Counted from the stretch's first letter, positions 1 to 9,479 are shown. The stretch is 64,000 nt of DNA from Stenotrophomonas sp. MMGLT7 (GCF_021168555.1 NZ_JAJOZS010000003.1:62001-126000), one strand, 5' to 3'. Numbers and translations are program-made. Notes: generated by a model not told the origin, from the letters alone.

Positions 1-828
1 CGGCGGCGTGCGCGTGCCGCCGCGCGGGGCGCCGGACTTGGCCTGCGCGGCCTGCTCGGCGGCCGCGCGCCTGGCGGCGGCGCGGCGCTCGGCCTCGGCA
101 CGCGCGGCGGCCGCACGCAGGTTGGCGAGCAACCGCTCGAGCGAGCGCGCATCCTGGCCCAGCGCCTTCTCGCGCTCGCTGCGATCCTGGTAGCGCTGGT
201 CGAGGTCGGCGACGGTCCTGGCGCGCTGCTGGCGGTCGCGCGCCAGCTCGTCCACCAGCGACTTCTGCTGCGCGTGCGCCTGCTGCAGCGCCTCGCGGCG
301 CGCCACGATCTGCTCTTCCACCTCGCGCAGCTGCTGCAGGTCGCCGGTGAGCGTGTTGATCGAGCGCGCCCGTTCGCGCTGCACGTAGCGGTGGTAGGCC
401 AGCACCCGGTTGGCGTCGGCCACCCTGTCCTGCGACAGCAGCAGCTTCAGCGGTGCGTTGTCGCCGACCGCGTAGGCCGCGCGCAGCAGCGCGGCCAGGG
501 TCCTGCGCTGCTCGTCCAGCCCCTGCTGCAGCCGCTGCCGCCGTTCCTGCAGCTCGGCCAGCGCGCGGTTCTCGCTCTCCAGCGACTGCACGGTCTCGGC
601 CAGCGCGCGGCTGCTGCGGGCGACCTTCTCGTCGGCCTCGCGCAGCCTGCGCGAGGCATCGCCGCGCTGGCCCTCGATGCGCCGCCGCTCCTGGACGATG
701 CCCTTGAGCTCGCCGCGCACCTTCTGCAGCCGCTGCTCGGCCTCGCGCGGGTTCTGGGCGGATGCGCCCTGCACCAGCGCGACCTGTCCCCCGGCCAGCA
801 GCACCAGCGCCATGCCGGTGGCCAGCAT
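1..828 (-). CDS. envC: EnvC-type murein hydrolase activator, N-terminal part (cut by the left edge)
   Basis: The visible 276 codons start with a hydrophobic signal-like stretch (MALVLLAGGQVALVQGASA) and continue as an almost unbroken coiled coil rich in Glu, Arg, Gln and Leu (for example INTLTGDLQQLREVEEQIVA near codons 157-176), ending at the edge in an Ala/Arg-rich, then Gly/Pro-rich linker. This is the layout of EnvC: a periplasmic coiled coil that binds the FtsEX division complex, followed by a LytM/M23 domain that activates the amidases AmiA and AmiB at the septum. The LytM domain would lie outside the window and is not seen. The start at 828 (MLATGM) is chosen because the signal segment follows directly; an ATG at 813 is an alternative. 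Other coiled-coil envelope proteins remain possible. Confidence 0.8.
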   Translation of the reverse strand, partial: MLATGMALVLLAGGQVALVQGASAQNPREAEQRLQKVRGELKGIVQERRRIEGQRGDASRRLREADEKVARSSRALAETVQSLESENRALAELQERRQRLQQGLDEQRRTLAALLRAAYAVGDNAPLKLLLSQDRVADANRVLAYHRYVQRERARSINTLTGDLQQLREVEEQIVARREALQQAHAQQKSLVDELARDRQQRARTVADLDQRYQDRSEREKALGQDARSLERLLANLRAAAARAEAERRAAARRAAAEQAAQAKSGAPRGGTRTPP

Positions 829-1005
829 CCGCCGCCACCGGCCGGGCCGCGCGGTCGCAGGCGTCGGCGCCCGGCGGTGGAGCGGACCATGAACGGAATG
901 GGACAAGGCGACTTCCAGTGACTTAAGACAGATGCGGATTGTAGCCAAGCATGCTGTCATTCTCGCCGGCCCATCCATCACGCATCCGCGACCGCGAGGC
1001 AAGCC

Positions 1006-1665
1006 ATGAAACTCGCCCCTACCACCGTCCTGCTCCTGCTGTGCCTGTCCACGCCGGCGCTGGCCGCGCAGGACATCAGCAAGGTCAACGGCGGCATCAC
1101 CGCCGAGGCCGGCCGCCAGTACGGCAGCCTGGATACGGTCAACGGCGGCATCAGCGTCGGCGAACGCGCCCAGGTCGGCGGGGTGGAGACCGTCAATGGC
1201 GGCATCACCCTCGCCAGCCACGCCAGCGCGCGCAGCCTGTCCACCGTCAACGGCGGCATCCGTGCCGGCCAGCAGGTCACGGTGGCCGGCGACGTGGAGA
1301 CCGTCAACGGCAGCGTGTTCTTCGACCGCGGCAGCCAGGTGGCCGGCAGCATCGAGACGGTCAACGGCGGCATCGGCCTGGTCGCGACGCGGCTGGACAA
1401 GCGCATCGAGACGGTCAACGGCGACATCACCGTGGGCGTGGGCTCGCACGTGGGCGGCGGCATCCGCGTCAACAAGCCCAGCTTCAACCTGTCGATGCGG
1501 CCGGCCCGCAAGCCGCGCATCGTCATCGGCCCCAATGCCGTCGTCGACGGGCCGCTGGAGTTCCAGCGCGAGGTGGTGCTCTACGTGCACACCTCGGCCC
1601 GGATCGGCCCGGTCTCCGGCGCCACCGCGCAGTCGTTCAGCACCGACACCGCGCCGCAGGACTGA
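1006..1665 (+). CDS. Secreted VNGG-repeat (predicted beta-helix) protein
   Basis: The 219-residue product has a classical signal peptide (MKLAPTTVLLLLCLSTPALA) and then seven consecutive units of 18-19 residues, each opening with VNGG or a close variant (VNGGIT, VNGGIS, VNGGIR, VNGSVF, VNGDIT) from about residue 27 to 155. A period of 18-19 residues with a recurring small turn motif is what a beta-helix coil looks like, and bactofilins have coils of similar size, so a rigid solenoid outside the inner membrane is a fair inference. A Lys/Arg-rich cap and a last strand-like segment follow. No enzymatic motif is visible. It stands alone, with no gene close by on the same strand until 1933. Function is unknown. 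Confidence 0.8.
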   Translation: MKLAPTTVLLLLCLSTPALAAQDISKVNGGITAEAGRQYGSLDTVNGGISVGERAQVGGVETVNGGITLASHASARSLSTVNGGIRAGQQVTVAGDVETVNGSVFFDRGSQVAGSIETVNGGIGLVATRLDKRIETVNGDITVGVGSHVGGGIRVNKPSFNLSMRPARKPRIVIGPNAVVDGPLEFQREVVLYVHTSARIGPVSGATAQSFSTDTAPQD

Positions 1666-1932
1666 TCGCCGGGCGGCCGCGCAGGGCCTGCGCATGCGGT
1701 CCGCCGGCACGATCGCGCAAGACCTGTCACCCGCTCCCGGGTAGCCCGCGTCGGGCCTGCGGGTCCAACCCAGGCGCCGTTCCCGTGCGCGTGCGGGACT
1801 GCGTCATCGCCGGGGCATGGCTGCACATCCGGGCCGTCCTGCCTGCCCCGGCCACGCGCAGGAACGGCGCGAGCTGCTCGGTTATCGACGACAGGCCCTA
1901 GAATCGGGGTTCCGCCGAACCGAGACTCCCCG

Positions 1933-3657
1933 ATGTCCCGCAAGCTGATGCTGTGCCTGACCGTGGTGGTGGCGCTGAGCGCGTGCAAGCGCGAAGCCGC
2001 CGGTCCCGAGGTCGAATCCCCGGCGCCTGCCGCCACCCAGGCTCCCGCGGCCCCCGGCCACGCCTTCGCCGACGCCATCAACGAGGCCGACTTCGGCGAG
2101 CTGGTGAAGACGCTGTCTTCCGACGCCTTCGAGGGCCGCGGCCCCGGCACGCCCGGCGAGGACAGGACGGTGGAATACATCCGCGACCAGATGCAGCGCA
2201 TCGGCCTGCAGCCCGGCAACGGCGACAGCTGGTTCCAGGACGTGCCGATGGTGGAGACCACCGCCGACGCGGCCACCGCGCCGCGGCTGGCGCTGGCCGA
2301 CGGCACCAGCCGCGAGCTGGCGTTCGGCACCGACATCGTGGTCGGCACCCGCAGCGGCCAGCCCGAGGTGAAGCTGGACGGCAGCGAACTGGTGTTCGTC
2401 GGCTACGGCGTGGACGCGCCCGAGCAGAAGTGGAACGACTACGCCGGCCAGGACTGGAAGGGCAAGACGGTGGTCATGTTCGTCAACGACCCCGGCTTCC
2501 ACACCCACGACGAGTCGCTGTTCGAAGGCAAGCGGATGACCTACTACGGCCGCTGGACCTACAAGTTCGAGGAAGCCGCGCGCAAGGGCGCGGCGGCCGC
2601 GCTGATCGTCCACGACACCCCCGGCGCCAGCTATGGCTGGGACGTGGTGAAGAATTCCTGGTCGGGCCCGCAGTACGACCTGCCGGCCGCCGACGACCCG
2701 GCACCGCGGCTGCCGGTGCAGGGCTGGCTGTCGGCCGACGCCGCGCGCAAGCTGTTCGCCGATGCCGGCCTGGGCCTGGACCAGGCCTACAAGGACGCCA
2801 GCCGGCGCGGCTTCAAGCCGGTGCCGCTGAAGGCGCGCTTCTCGGTCGACCTCAAGAGCAGCATCGCCGAGAAGAAGTCGCGCAACGTGGTCGGCGTGCT
2901 GCCGGGCAGCGGCCGCGCCGACGAGGCGGTGCTGTACATGGCGCACTGGGACCACCTGGGCAAGCACGAGGGCGAGCCGGGCGACAACATCTACAACGGC
3001 GCGGTGGACAACGCCACCGGCGTGGCCGGCATCCTCGAGATCGCCGGTGCCTTCGCCGCACAGGATCCCAGGCCGGAACGCTCGGTGGTGTTCCTGGCGG
3101 TGACACTGGAGGAGTCCGGCCTGCTCGGCTCGCAGTACTACGTCGCCCATCCGACCTTCCCGCTGGAGAAGATCGCCGGCGTCATCAACATCGACGCCAT
3201 GTCGGTGGCCGGGCGCGCCCGCGACTTCACCGTGGTCGGTTACGGCAACTCGGAGCTGGAGGACATCCTCAAGCCGGTCGCGGCGCTGCAGGGGCGCACG
3301 CTGCATGGCGAATCGAACCCGCAGAACGGCTCCTACTTCCGCTCGGACCACTTCAACTTCGCCAAGGCCGGCGTGCCGGCGCTGTATGCCGATGGCGGCG
3401 AGGACCTGCGCGAGGGCGGCCGCGCCGCCGGCAAGCGCGCCAGCGACGACTACGCCAAGCGCTACCACTCGCCGGCCGACGAGTACGACCCGGCGCGCTG
3501 GAAGCTGGACGGCAACGTCGAGGATTTGCAGGCCCTGTACGAGGTGGGCAAGCAACTGGCCGGCGGCGACGCCTGGCCCAACTGGTACGAGGGCAATCCG
3601 TTCAAGGCCGCGCGCGACCGCATGCTGGGCAAGGACGGCGCCACGCCGGCGCAGTGA
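1933..3657 (+). CDS. M28-family metallopeptidase lipoprotein with PA domain
   Basis: The protein of 574 residues begins with a lipoprotein signal ending in LSAC (Cys18), so it is probably anchored in the envelope facing the periplasm or outside. Residues of roughly 130-260 form a protease-associated (PA) insert. The catalytic part carries the M28 signature: AHWDH near residue 338, GAVDNATG near 356-363, a Glu-Glu-Ser-Gly motif at about 393-396, NIDAM near 418 and a final YHSP with the last metal-ligand His. These match the two-zinc aminopeptidase centre of the family, which removes N-terminal residues or hydrolyses small peptides. Length and order agree with xanthomonad M28 peptidases. The exact substrate cannot be read from the sequence. 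Confidence 0.92.
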   Translation: MSRKLMLCLTVVVALSACKREAAGPEVESPAPAATQAPAAPGHAFADAINEADFGELVKTLSSDAFEGRGPGTPGEDRTVEYIRDQMQRIGLQPGNGDSWFQDVPMVETTADAATAPRLALADGTSRELAFGTDIVVGTRSGQPEVKLDGSELVFVGYGVDAPEQKWNDYAGQDWKGKTVVMFVNDPGFHTHDESLFEGKRMTYYGRWTYKFEEAARKGAAAALIVHDTPGASYGWDVVKNSWSGPQYDLPAADDPAPRLPVQGWLSADAARKLFADAGLGLDQAYKDASRRGFKPVPLKARFSVDLKSSIAEKKSRNVVGVLPGSGRADEAVLYMAHWDHLGKHEGEPGDNIYNGAVDNATGVAGILEIAGAFAAQDPRPERSVVFLAVTLEESGLLGSQYYVAHPTFPLEKIAGVINIDAMSVAGRARDFTVVGYGNSELEDILKPVAALQGRTLHGESNPQNGSYFRSDHFNFAKAGVPALYADGGEDLREGGRAAGKRASDDYAKRYHSPADEYDPARWKLDGNVEDLQALYEVGKQLAGGDAWPNWYEGNPFKAARDRMLGKDGATPAQ

Positions 3658-3841
3658 TCGCCGCGATCGGCGCATCGATGGTGGGGACGACGGCGCCGCG
3701 GGGCGCCGTCGTCCCTTGCGCGGTTCGCGCCGGACCGGAACAGGAGGACGGCCGTGGCCAAGGCCGGCGAAGCGCGCGATCGTCCCGGCTGCGCTTCGCC
3801 CTACCCCGGCCAGGTCGCGGCCGGCCGATGGCGGACGCGAC

Positions 3842-4363
3842 CTACTGCCGGTGCGGCTGCAGATGCGGCAGCAGCCGCGTCACCAGGAATTCCGCCAGCA
3901 GGTGCACGGCCGCACCGACCAGGCACCCGATCACGATCTCCAGCGCCCGCGACAGCCCCGCCTCCAGCACCGTCTCGCCGAGCATCTGGCCGCTGAGCAG
4001 GACGATGGGGCAGGTCCACATGCATACGCGCAGGCCATGGCTGGCGCGCGCGATCGCCGCGCAGATCGCCACCGACAGCATCAGCTGCATGGACAGGGAA
4101 AGCGAGAACGGCGTCGTCGCCAGGCTGACCGCCAGCGAAATCGCCACGCCCAGCAGCGTCCCGCGGATGCGGTCGTAGAGCGAGATGCGGGTCTCGTGCA
4201 GGCGTTCCTGCGACACGATCAGCGCCGAGATCGAGGCCCACACCGGGAAGGCCAGGCCGATGGCGCGCGCCGCCTCGTAGGCCAGTGCCGCGGCGATGGC
4301 GCAACGCGCCACGAATACGACGGAGCGGATGGCCTGCTCCCTGTCCGACGGTACTGCGCTCAT
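3842..4363 (-). CDS. FUSC / aromatic-acid-exporter-like inner membrane protein
   Basis: The 173-residue protein is mostly hydrophobic, with about five to six membrane segments (around residues 15-50, 65-85, 90-110, 115-135 and 140-165). The motif SLYDRIRGTLLGVAISL after the second helix resembles the conserved R-x-x-G-T-x-x-G of the FUSC/ArAE family (YccS, AaeB), whose short members are half-size permease modules. The start at 4363 (MSAVPSDREQ) is preferred over an ATG further upstream because the longer version only adds a basic, non-conserved tail. It is divergent from the next gene. Substrate and partner are unknown. Confidence 0.65.
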   Translation of the reverse strand: MSAVPSDREQAIRSVVFVARCAIAAALAYEAARAIGLAFPVWASISALIVSQERLHETRISLYDRIRGTLLGVAISLAVSLATTPFSLSLSMQLMLSVAICAAIARASHGLRVCMWTCPIVLLSGQMLGETVLEAGLSRALEIVIGCLVGAAVHLLAEFLVTRLLPHLQPHRQ

Positions 4364-4515
4364 GACTAGACTCTTGCTGTTCCTGGCTGCGACCCGGAGC
4401 AGTTTGCTCCCCCGCGACAATCTGTCCATTGATGCAGCTCAAACCTCATGACGAATATCCCACCCGCAGCCCCGCATCGACATCGGGCATCCGGCCCACC
4501 GGTTAGCATCGGCGC

Positions 4516-4977
4516 ATGAGCGTGAACCTGCACATCGGTGCCGAGGACACCCGCTTCTCGGCACCTCAGATACCGGGGGCGGCGGTGACGGTGCCGCTGG
4601 GGCTGCACCGGCTTGGCGGCGAGCTTGCGGGCTTCCCGCCGCGCGAGTCCGCACTGGAGCATGCCATCGCCTGCGTCGAGGACGCGTTGATGCCGCATGT
4701 CGCGCGGATCCGCCAGCTGGGGGCATCCTCGCTGGCCAGCGGCGATGCCGCGTGCCAGGCCATCGCCGAGGCCGCGGGCGCGCTCCCGGATCGGCCGGTC
4801 GTGATCGACATCGACGCCGTGGAGCGCGTGTTCGAGCGCCTGGCGCGCGTGGCCGCCGGCCGGCCGGCGCGCTGGGAAGGCTTGCCGGAGGACCAGGACT
4901 TCGCCGCCGCGCTGGTGTTGCTGCGGGAGATCATGCATCACGCCGGCTTCTTCTCGTTGCGGGTGGAAGCGCGCTGA
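4516..4977 (+). CDS. Hypothetical protein
   Basis: I do not recognise this 153-residue protein. It has no signal peptide or membrane segment and is acidic, with Ala- and Leu-rich helical stretches in residues 55-135 (ALEHAIACVEDALMPHVARI and later a DIDAVERVFERLARV segment). Codon usage is typical of the genome, with G/C-rich third positions, and the divergent arrangement with the membrane gene at 3842-4363 leaves a normal promoter gap of about 150 bases. A soluble cytoplasmic helical protein is all that can be inferred. Confidence 0.65.
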   Translation: MSVNLHIGAEDTRFSAPQIPGAAVTVPLGLHRLGGELAGFPPRESALEHAIACVEDALMPHVARIRQLGASSLASGDAACQAIAEAAGALPDRPVVIDIDAVERVFERLARVAAGRPARWEGLPEDQDFAAALVLLREIMHHAGFFSLRVEAR

Positions 4978-5225
4978 AATCCGGCGCTACGTTTCCTGCA
5001 AGGCTCATCTCATGGCTCGGCAGGGCGACTCCCGCGCCGCTGCTCGCAGCAGCCCTCGGGGCGCTCGCGTCGACGTCGCGACAAGGCCGGGAACCCGTGG
5101 CTCCGGGACAAGGCAGCGACCGCATCGGAATGACCGGCGCCCGGCCATGCCGCGCTTGCCCGGGCCCCGCGGTCGTCGCCCAGGTCGCGGCCGCGGGGCG
5201 ATGACGGCCGTTTCCCCGTTCCCGC

Positions 5226-5729
5226 TCAGTCCTTCCCGCGGGCCCGCGTCCGCGCGGCCTTCTTCGCGGCCTGCGAGCGTCCCTCCGGGCCCTTGGTGGC
5301 CGCGGCCTTGCGCGCGGCCGCGCTGCGCTGCGCGGGCGTGCGCTTGGCGGCCGCGGACCTGGCCTGCCGCGACAGCGCCTGCCCGGTGATCGCCGCATTG
5401 CCTTCGCGCTCGAGCGCCTTGCGGGTGGCGGCGGAGCGCTTGGGCGACGGTTTGGCGGCGGGCTTCTCCTTGCCGGCCTCCAGGTCCTTGCGCGCCTTGA
5501 CGCGGGTGGCGGGCGAGGCGGCGCCCTTGCGCGGCGGCGGCAGGTCCACGCCGGCCCGGCGCGCCTCCGACAGGCCGATGGCGATCGCCTGCTTCACCGA
5601 GCGCGCACCGCTCTTGCCGGCACGGACGTTGTCGATTTCCTCGCGGACGAACTCGCCGGCCTGGGTGCTGGCCGACTTGCCTTCGCGTTCGTCCTTGCGC
5701 GCGCGTTCGAGAGCCTTCTGCAATGGCAT
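5226..5729 (-). CDS. DUF6496-type basic protein with Lys/Ala-rich tail
   Basis: The 167-residue protein starts with a charged helix (MPLQKALERARKDEREGKS) followed by the recognisable DUF6496 core in which a Gly-Lys-Ser-Gly loop leads into SVKQAIAIGLSEARRAG at about residues 45-62. This small domain is widespread in proteobacteria and usually found in stress-related or plasmid genes. The C-terminal 90 residues are repetitive Lys/Arg/Ala (AAKRTPAQRSAAARKAA), resembling histone H1-like tails, so nucleic-acid binding is plausible but inferred only. It is monocistronic. Confidence 0.75.
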   Translation of the reverse strand: MPLQKALERARKDEREGKSASTQAGEFVREEIDNVRAGKSGARSVKQAIAIGLSEARRAGVDLPPPRKGAASPATRVKARKDLEAGKEKPAAKPSPKRSAATRKALEREGNAAITGQALSRQARSAAAKRTPAQRSAAARKAAATKGPEGRSQAAKKAARTRARGKD

Positions 5730-5831
5730 GACTGCATCTCCTGACGGATCCGGCGACTACGGATGCGTTCTACGCCGCCCCCGGCACCGATGCAATCGCG
5801 CGGCGGGCACGACCGGGCAACCGGCTCTTCG

Positions 5832-6743
5832 CTAGATCCAGTGCCGCCGCCGGAACCACAGCAGCGGCAGCGCCATGCTCAGCGCGACCGCTCCCAGCGC
5901 CACGAAGTAACCCGGGTGCCAGGCCAGTTCCGGCATGTAGGCGAAGTTCATGCCCCAGATCCCGACCAGCACCGTGGGCGGCACCCCCACCACCGAGGCC
6001 ACCGCCATCACCTTCATCACCTCGTTCTGGTCGGTGTTGATCAGGCCCAGCACGCTGTCGAGCAGGAACTCCAGGCGATCGCCCAGCTGCTGCTCGAACT
6101 CGCTCAGCGACAACAGGTCCTTGTGGATCAGCTTCAACCGCTGCGGCGCGGCTTCGCCGAACCAGGCCGGCGCGGCCTCGGTCAGGTAGGTGACGATGCG
6201 CAGCAGGCCAAGCACGGTGTTGTGGATCGCCCCCAGCCGGCGGCCGATGTTGCCCACCCGCCGCAGCGCGTTCTCGCGATCGCGCAGTCGCTGCCTGTCG
6301 TCGAAGCTGTCGCGGGTGGTGTCGGTGACCTCGGCTTCCAATGATTCCAGGCGGTCGGCGAGGCGGTCGACGATGTGCTCGACGATGCGCAGGAACAGGT
6401 CCACCGAACCCTGGCACGGGTGATGGCCGATGTCGTGCTCGATGGTCTCCAGCGATGCCAGCGGATGCTCGCGCTGCGTCACCAGCGCGGTGGGCGACAG
6501 CGCGAAGCCGAGCGGCGCCACCGAGGTCTCGCCCTCCTGGAAGCGCGGCAGGTTCAGGAACAGCACGTCGCCGACGCTGCGCACGCGGCTGCTGAACTCG
6601 ATCTCGCTGATCCTGGCGCGGTCGGGAATCTCGAAGCCGACCTCGTGGGCGGCCTTCTCGAGGTCCTCGGGATTGGGCTGGCACAGGTCCACCCAGCTGC
6701 CCCCCGGCTGGGTGGCGGTCGACAGCGAATGGATAGTGATCAT
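5832..6743 (-). CDS. CorA-family divalent cation transporter
   Basis: The protein of 303 residues has the CorA fold: a soluble N-terminal alpha/beta domain, a long helical stalk (residues about 130-240), and two C-terminal membrane helices. The first helix ends in the signature Gly-Met-Asn (IWGMNFAYMPEL), the selectivity loop of CorA and ZntB channels, and the chain finishes with a short basic tail (WFRRRHWI). CorA pentamers carry Mg2+, Co2+ or Ni2+ inward; ZntB relatives move Zn2+, and the two cannot be separated with confidence here. The start at 6743 (MITIHSLS) is chosen because the upstream extension is not conserved-looking. Confidence 0.92.
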   Translation of the reverse strand: MITIHSLSTATQPGGSWVDLCQPNPEDLEKAAHEVGFEIPDRARISEIEFSSRVRSVGDVLFLNLPRFQEGETSVAPLGFALSPTALVTQREHPLASLETIEHDIGHHPCQGSVDLFLRIVEHIVDRLADRLESLEAEVTDTTRDSFDDRQRLRDRENALRRVGNIGRRLGAIHNTVLGLLRIVTYLTEAAPAWFGEAAPQRLKLIHKDLLSLSEFEQQLGDRLEFLLDSVLGLINTDQNEVMKVMAVASVVGVPPTVLVGIWGMNFAYMPELAWHPGYFVALGAVALSMALPLLWFRRRHWI

Positions 6744-7018
6744 CGCGGTAGCGTGCCCGGCTCGAAGGAGGACGAGCATCCGACGACCGCGGGGACGCCG
6801 TCAACCGGACGCGTCGCCCGCCGTTTGCGTCGTCCGCCGCTCATCGGCGAGGCCCCATCGGCACCGCTTCGGCCGCACCCGGCGGCAATCCGTCGGCGAA
6901 CCGCGCGCAGGTGCACCACGGCGCCGCCCACCCCGCCCAACGCAGAGGGGCCGGCGCCGGATGTTCCCGGCACCGGCCCCTCGTCGCCGCTAGGTTGATC
7001 GGCGGAACCGTCAACGGG

Positions 7019-7573
7019 TCAATGGCCGCTGGCGTCGGAACGACGGCTGGACTCGAACAGGAACCAGGTCCTGCGCTCGGTCTCGTCGATCCAGTTCTCG
7101 ATCAGGCTGGCGGTGGCGATGTCGCGATGGTCGTCGCACACGCCGTGCGCCTCGCGCAGGCGTTCGGCCAATGCCTTGTTGTCCTCGCGCAGCTCGGCCA
7201 GCATGTCCGACGGCTCGACATAGTCGGCATCGTTGTCCAGCACGCGCTGCAGGCGCGAGATCTCGCCGATCGAGCGCAGCGTCTGCCCGCCTACCTTGCG
7301 CACGCGCTCGGCGATCGCATCGGTCATGGCGAACAGCTGGTCGCCGTGCTCGTCCAGCATCAGGTGGTAGTCGCGGAAATGCGGACCGCTGAGATGCCAG
7401 TGGAAATTCTTGGTCTTCAGGTACAGCGCGAACACGTCCGCCAGGATCGGGTTCATCGCGGCGGCAATGTCGCGGGTGGCGTCCGGGTGCAGATCGGTGG
7501 GCGTGGCCAGCGGCGAATCCTGCAGCCGGCGCGCGTCCTTCTCGGCCTTGGTGGAAAGCTTGGTCATGTTCAT
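7019..7573 (-). CDS. dps: Dps-type DNA-protection ferritin
   Basis: The 184-residue protein has the four-helix ferritin-like fold of Dps. The signature of the intersubunit ferroxidase site is present: LKTKNFHWHLSGPHFRDYHL followed by MLDEHGDQLF, giving the two His of the first helix and the Asp and Glu of the second. Dps dodecamers oxidise and store iron using hydrogen peroxide and coat DNA in starvation or oxidative stress. The start is set at 7573 (MNMTKLSTKAEK); a purine-rich site lies about nine bases before it. An Arg/Lys/Thr-containing N-terminal tail of about 30 residues may bind DNA. The gene is divergent from 7732-8031. Confidence 0.95.
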   Translation of the reverse strand: MNMTKLSTKAEKDARRLQDSPLATPTDLHPDATRDIAAAMNPILADVFALYLKTKNFHWHLSGPHFRDYHLMLDEHGDQLFAMTDAIAERVRKVGGQTLRSIGEISRLQRVLDNDADYVEPSDMLAELREDNKALAERLREAHGVCDDHRDIATASLIENWIDETERRTWFLFESSRRSDASGH

Positions 7574-7731
7574 GACGGTGGTGCCTCTTGTAGAAACGGT
7601 CCCCCTCCCCTCGACCCGGTGAATTTTCGCAGGAACACCGTGAAAGACAGGTAGAAGACACGGCCGGCGTGGTACGTTGCGCAGGCCGGCCTGCGCAACG
7701 CCGACCCCTGTACCCACCGCTGGAGACGACC

Positions 7732-8031
7732 ATGAAGAAACGCCACGTTTTGTCCCTGGGACTGTCCGCCCTGGCCGCGCTTGCCGCATCGCCGGCAATG
7801 GCCGACAACGAAGCCTGCTACGACGAGTGCATGGTCAAGGCGCACGCCTGCCTGGATGCCGGCCGCGGCATAACCCTCTGCGGAACCCTGCTGACGCAAT
7901 GCATGAACATCTGCGACGGCAATGTCATCACGCCGATCCCGCGCCCCTCGGTGAGCCTGAAGCCCGGCTCCGTGGCGGAAAGGCTCTACCAGATCGCCCG
8001 CAGCGACGTGCCGGAAGAAAAGCGCTCGTAA
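7732..8031 (+). CDS. Small secreted Cys-rich protein
   Basis: The 99-residue product has a clean signal peptide (MKKRHVLSLGLSALAALAASPAMA) and a mature part of about 75 residues with six Cys in the first half (CYDEC, AC, LC, QC, IC), spaced as if to form three disulfides, then a Pro-rich linker and a charged tail. No known family comes to mind. It is divergent from dps with a gap of about 160 bases, so it could share stress control, but nothing in the sequence proves this. Confidence 0.75.
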   Translation: MKKRHVLSLGLSALAALAASPAMADNEACYDECMVKAHACLDAGRGITLCGTLLTQCMNICDGNVITPIPRPSVSLKPGSVAERLYQIARSDVPEEKRS

Positions 8032-8110
8032 CGCCCCGCCGCTTCATTCCGTTGCGACCCGCTCTCACGAGGTCCGGTCCGGTGGCCGGCCACTGCATTG
8101 CCTGCGCCCC

Positions 8111-9028
8111 TCATTGCCGCGAGGCGCAGGCGGCGAGTTCTTGCTCGGCATGCCACAGCGCGCGCCGGGCCTGGTCGTAGGCGCTGTCGGCCATGCGCGG
8201 CAGCAGGTGCTCGGCCTGCACCGGGTCGGGACCGCTGGCCATCGCCGCTTCCACCCGCTCCAGGTCGGCCAGGTGCACCAGTACCGGCCCGGCCAGGCGC
8301 TGCAGCAGCGCCCTGTCGCAGCGCGCATGGCGCCGCTCCAGCTCCCGGGTGGCGGTACGGATGCGCCTGCTGGCCTCGCCCTGCAGGCCCGGCGCCGGTT
8401 CCCACGCAATCGGCGCGGCCTTGTAGGCATCGCCGGTGGATTCGCGGCCCAGGTCGGCATCGCGGCCATGCCGTGACGGGTCGAAGGCGACATCCGGCGG
8501 CGGCCGCGCCTCGGCCGGCTGGATGTCCCTGCCGTAGAGCCACTGCTCCTTCCTGCTCTGGCCTCGCGGGCGCTTCCTGTCGAAGACGGTTTCGCGGTAC
8601 TCCACCGGGTTGGGCCGTTCCAGCAGTGCTCCTGCCCGGCCTTGCGAACCCGGCTCGCCGGCGGCGGCCCCACCCGCGGCAGCGCCTGGCGCAGCCGCAG
8701 TGGAGGGCAACGCCCCCAGCTCCAGCCGCAGGCGGCCGGGCGCGGGCTGCGCCGCCGCTGCCGGTGAGGCGCTGCCGGCCGGGTCGGGCAACGGCGGAAG
8801 CGATGCGCGGGCGGAACGCGCCTGTGCGCCGGCAACCGGCGGCGGCTCCCGTTCGCCGGGAGGCGGCGCCTGCCGCTCGAGGAACGAGAGCCGCATCCGG
8901 TCGGCGGCATGCAAGGCCGAGCGGTCCGGCCGCTGCACCAGCACCTTCCACGTCAGCAGCAGGATCGCCGCCGCGACGGCAAGCGCCACTACGCGCGGGA
9001 TGACGTCCTCCCGGAAAACCTGCTTCAC
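8111..9028 (-). CDS. Single-pass membrane protein, unknown function
   Basis: The reading frame encodes 305 residues from a GTG start at 9028 (VKQVFREDVIPR), preceded by AAGGA and AGGAG boxes at plausible distances; longer versions have no ATG with a better site. One membrane segment (VVALAVAAAILLLTWKVLV, about residues 13-31) is followed by a long Pro/Ala-rich linker and a helical, charged C-terminal part rich in Arg and Glu. It probably sits in the inner membrane with most of the chain in the periplasm. I recognise no family. It faces the small Cys-rich gene tail to tail. Confidence 0.6.
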   Translation of the reverse strand: MKQVFREDVIPRVVALAVAAAILLLTWKVLVQRPDRSALHAADRMRLSFLERQAPPPGEREPPPVAGAQARSARASLPPLPDPAGSASPAAAAQPAPGRLRLELGALPSTAAAPGAAAGGAAAGEPGSQGRAGALLERPNPVEYRETVFDRKRPRGQSRKEQWLYGRDIQPAEARPPPDVAFDPSRHGRDADLGRESTGDAYKAAPIAWEPAPGLQGEASRRIRTATRELERRHARCDRALLQRLAGPVLVHLADLERVEAAMASGPDPVQAEHLLPRMADSAYDQARRALWHAEQELAACASRQ

Positions 9029-9479
9029 GATCCTTGTCGCTCCTGGTCTCTTGGCGGCCGCCTGTACGCCATTCGCCGCACGGCCCGCAGTGCACAGACC
9101 ATGGAAGCGTACCCGGGTTCCCCGGCGGCGGAACGCCGGCGTTCCTTCCCGCTTTCGCGGTTTCCGCGAACGCGCCTTCGACAACGCCGCGGACTCACGC
9201 GCCAGGCTGCACCGGGCTCGATGGGCTCGACGTGCCCCCATCCCGGCGCAAGCGCGGGCATTGCAGCCCTGGCCCGGCGAGGCCGGCTTGCGGCCGGGCC
9301 TGCCACCGGTCCGCCGCCACGCCGCCGGCCACCGCGACCACGACGATGGCTTGCTCGGCTTTCCCGTAGCATGCACGGGCTCCACGATCCTTCGTGCGTC
9401 TCGTCCGGCCGCCCCCGTCGCCGTTTCGCTTGCCTTTCTCCTGCCGCCGGCATCGTCCCGGCGCATTCCGGAAGCGACC

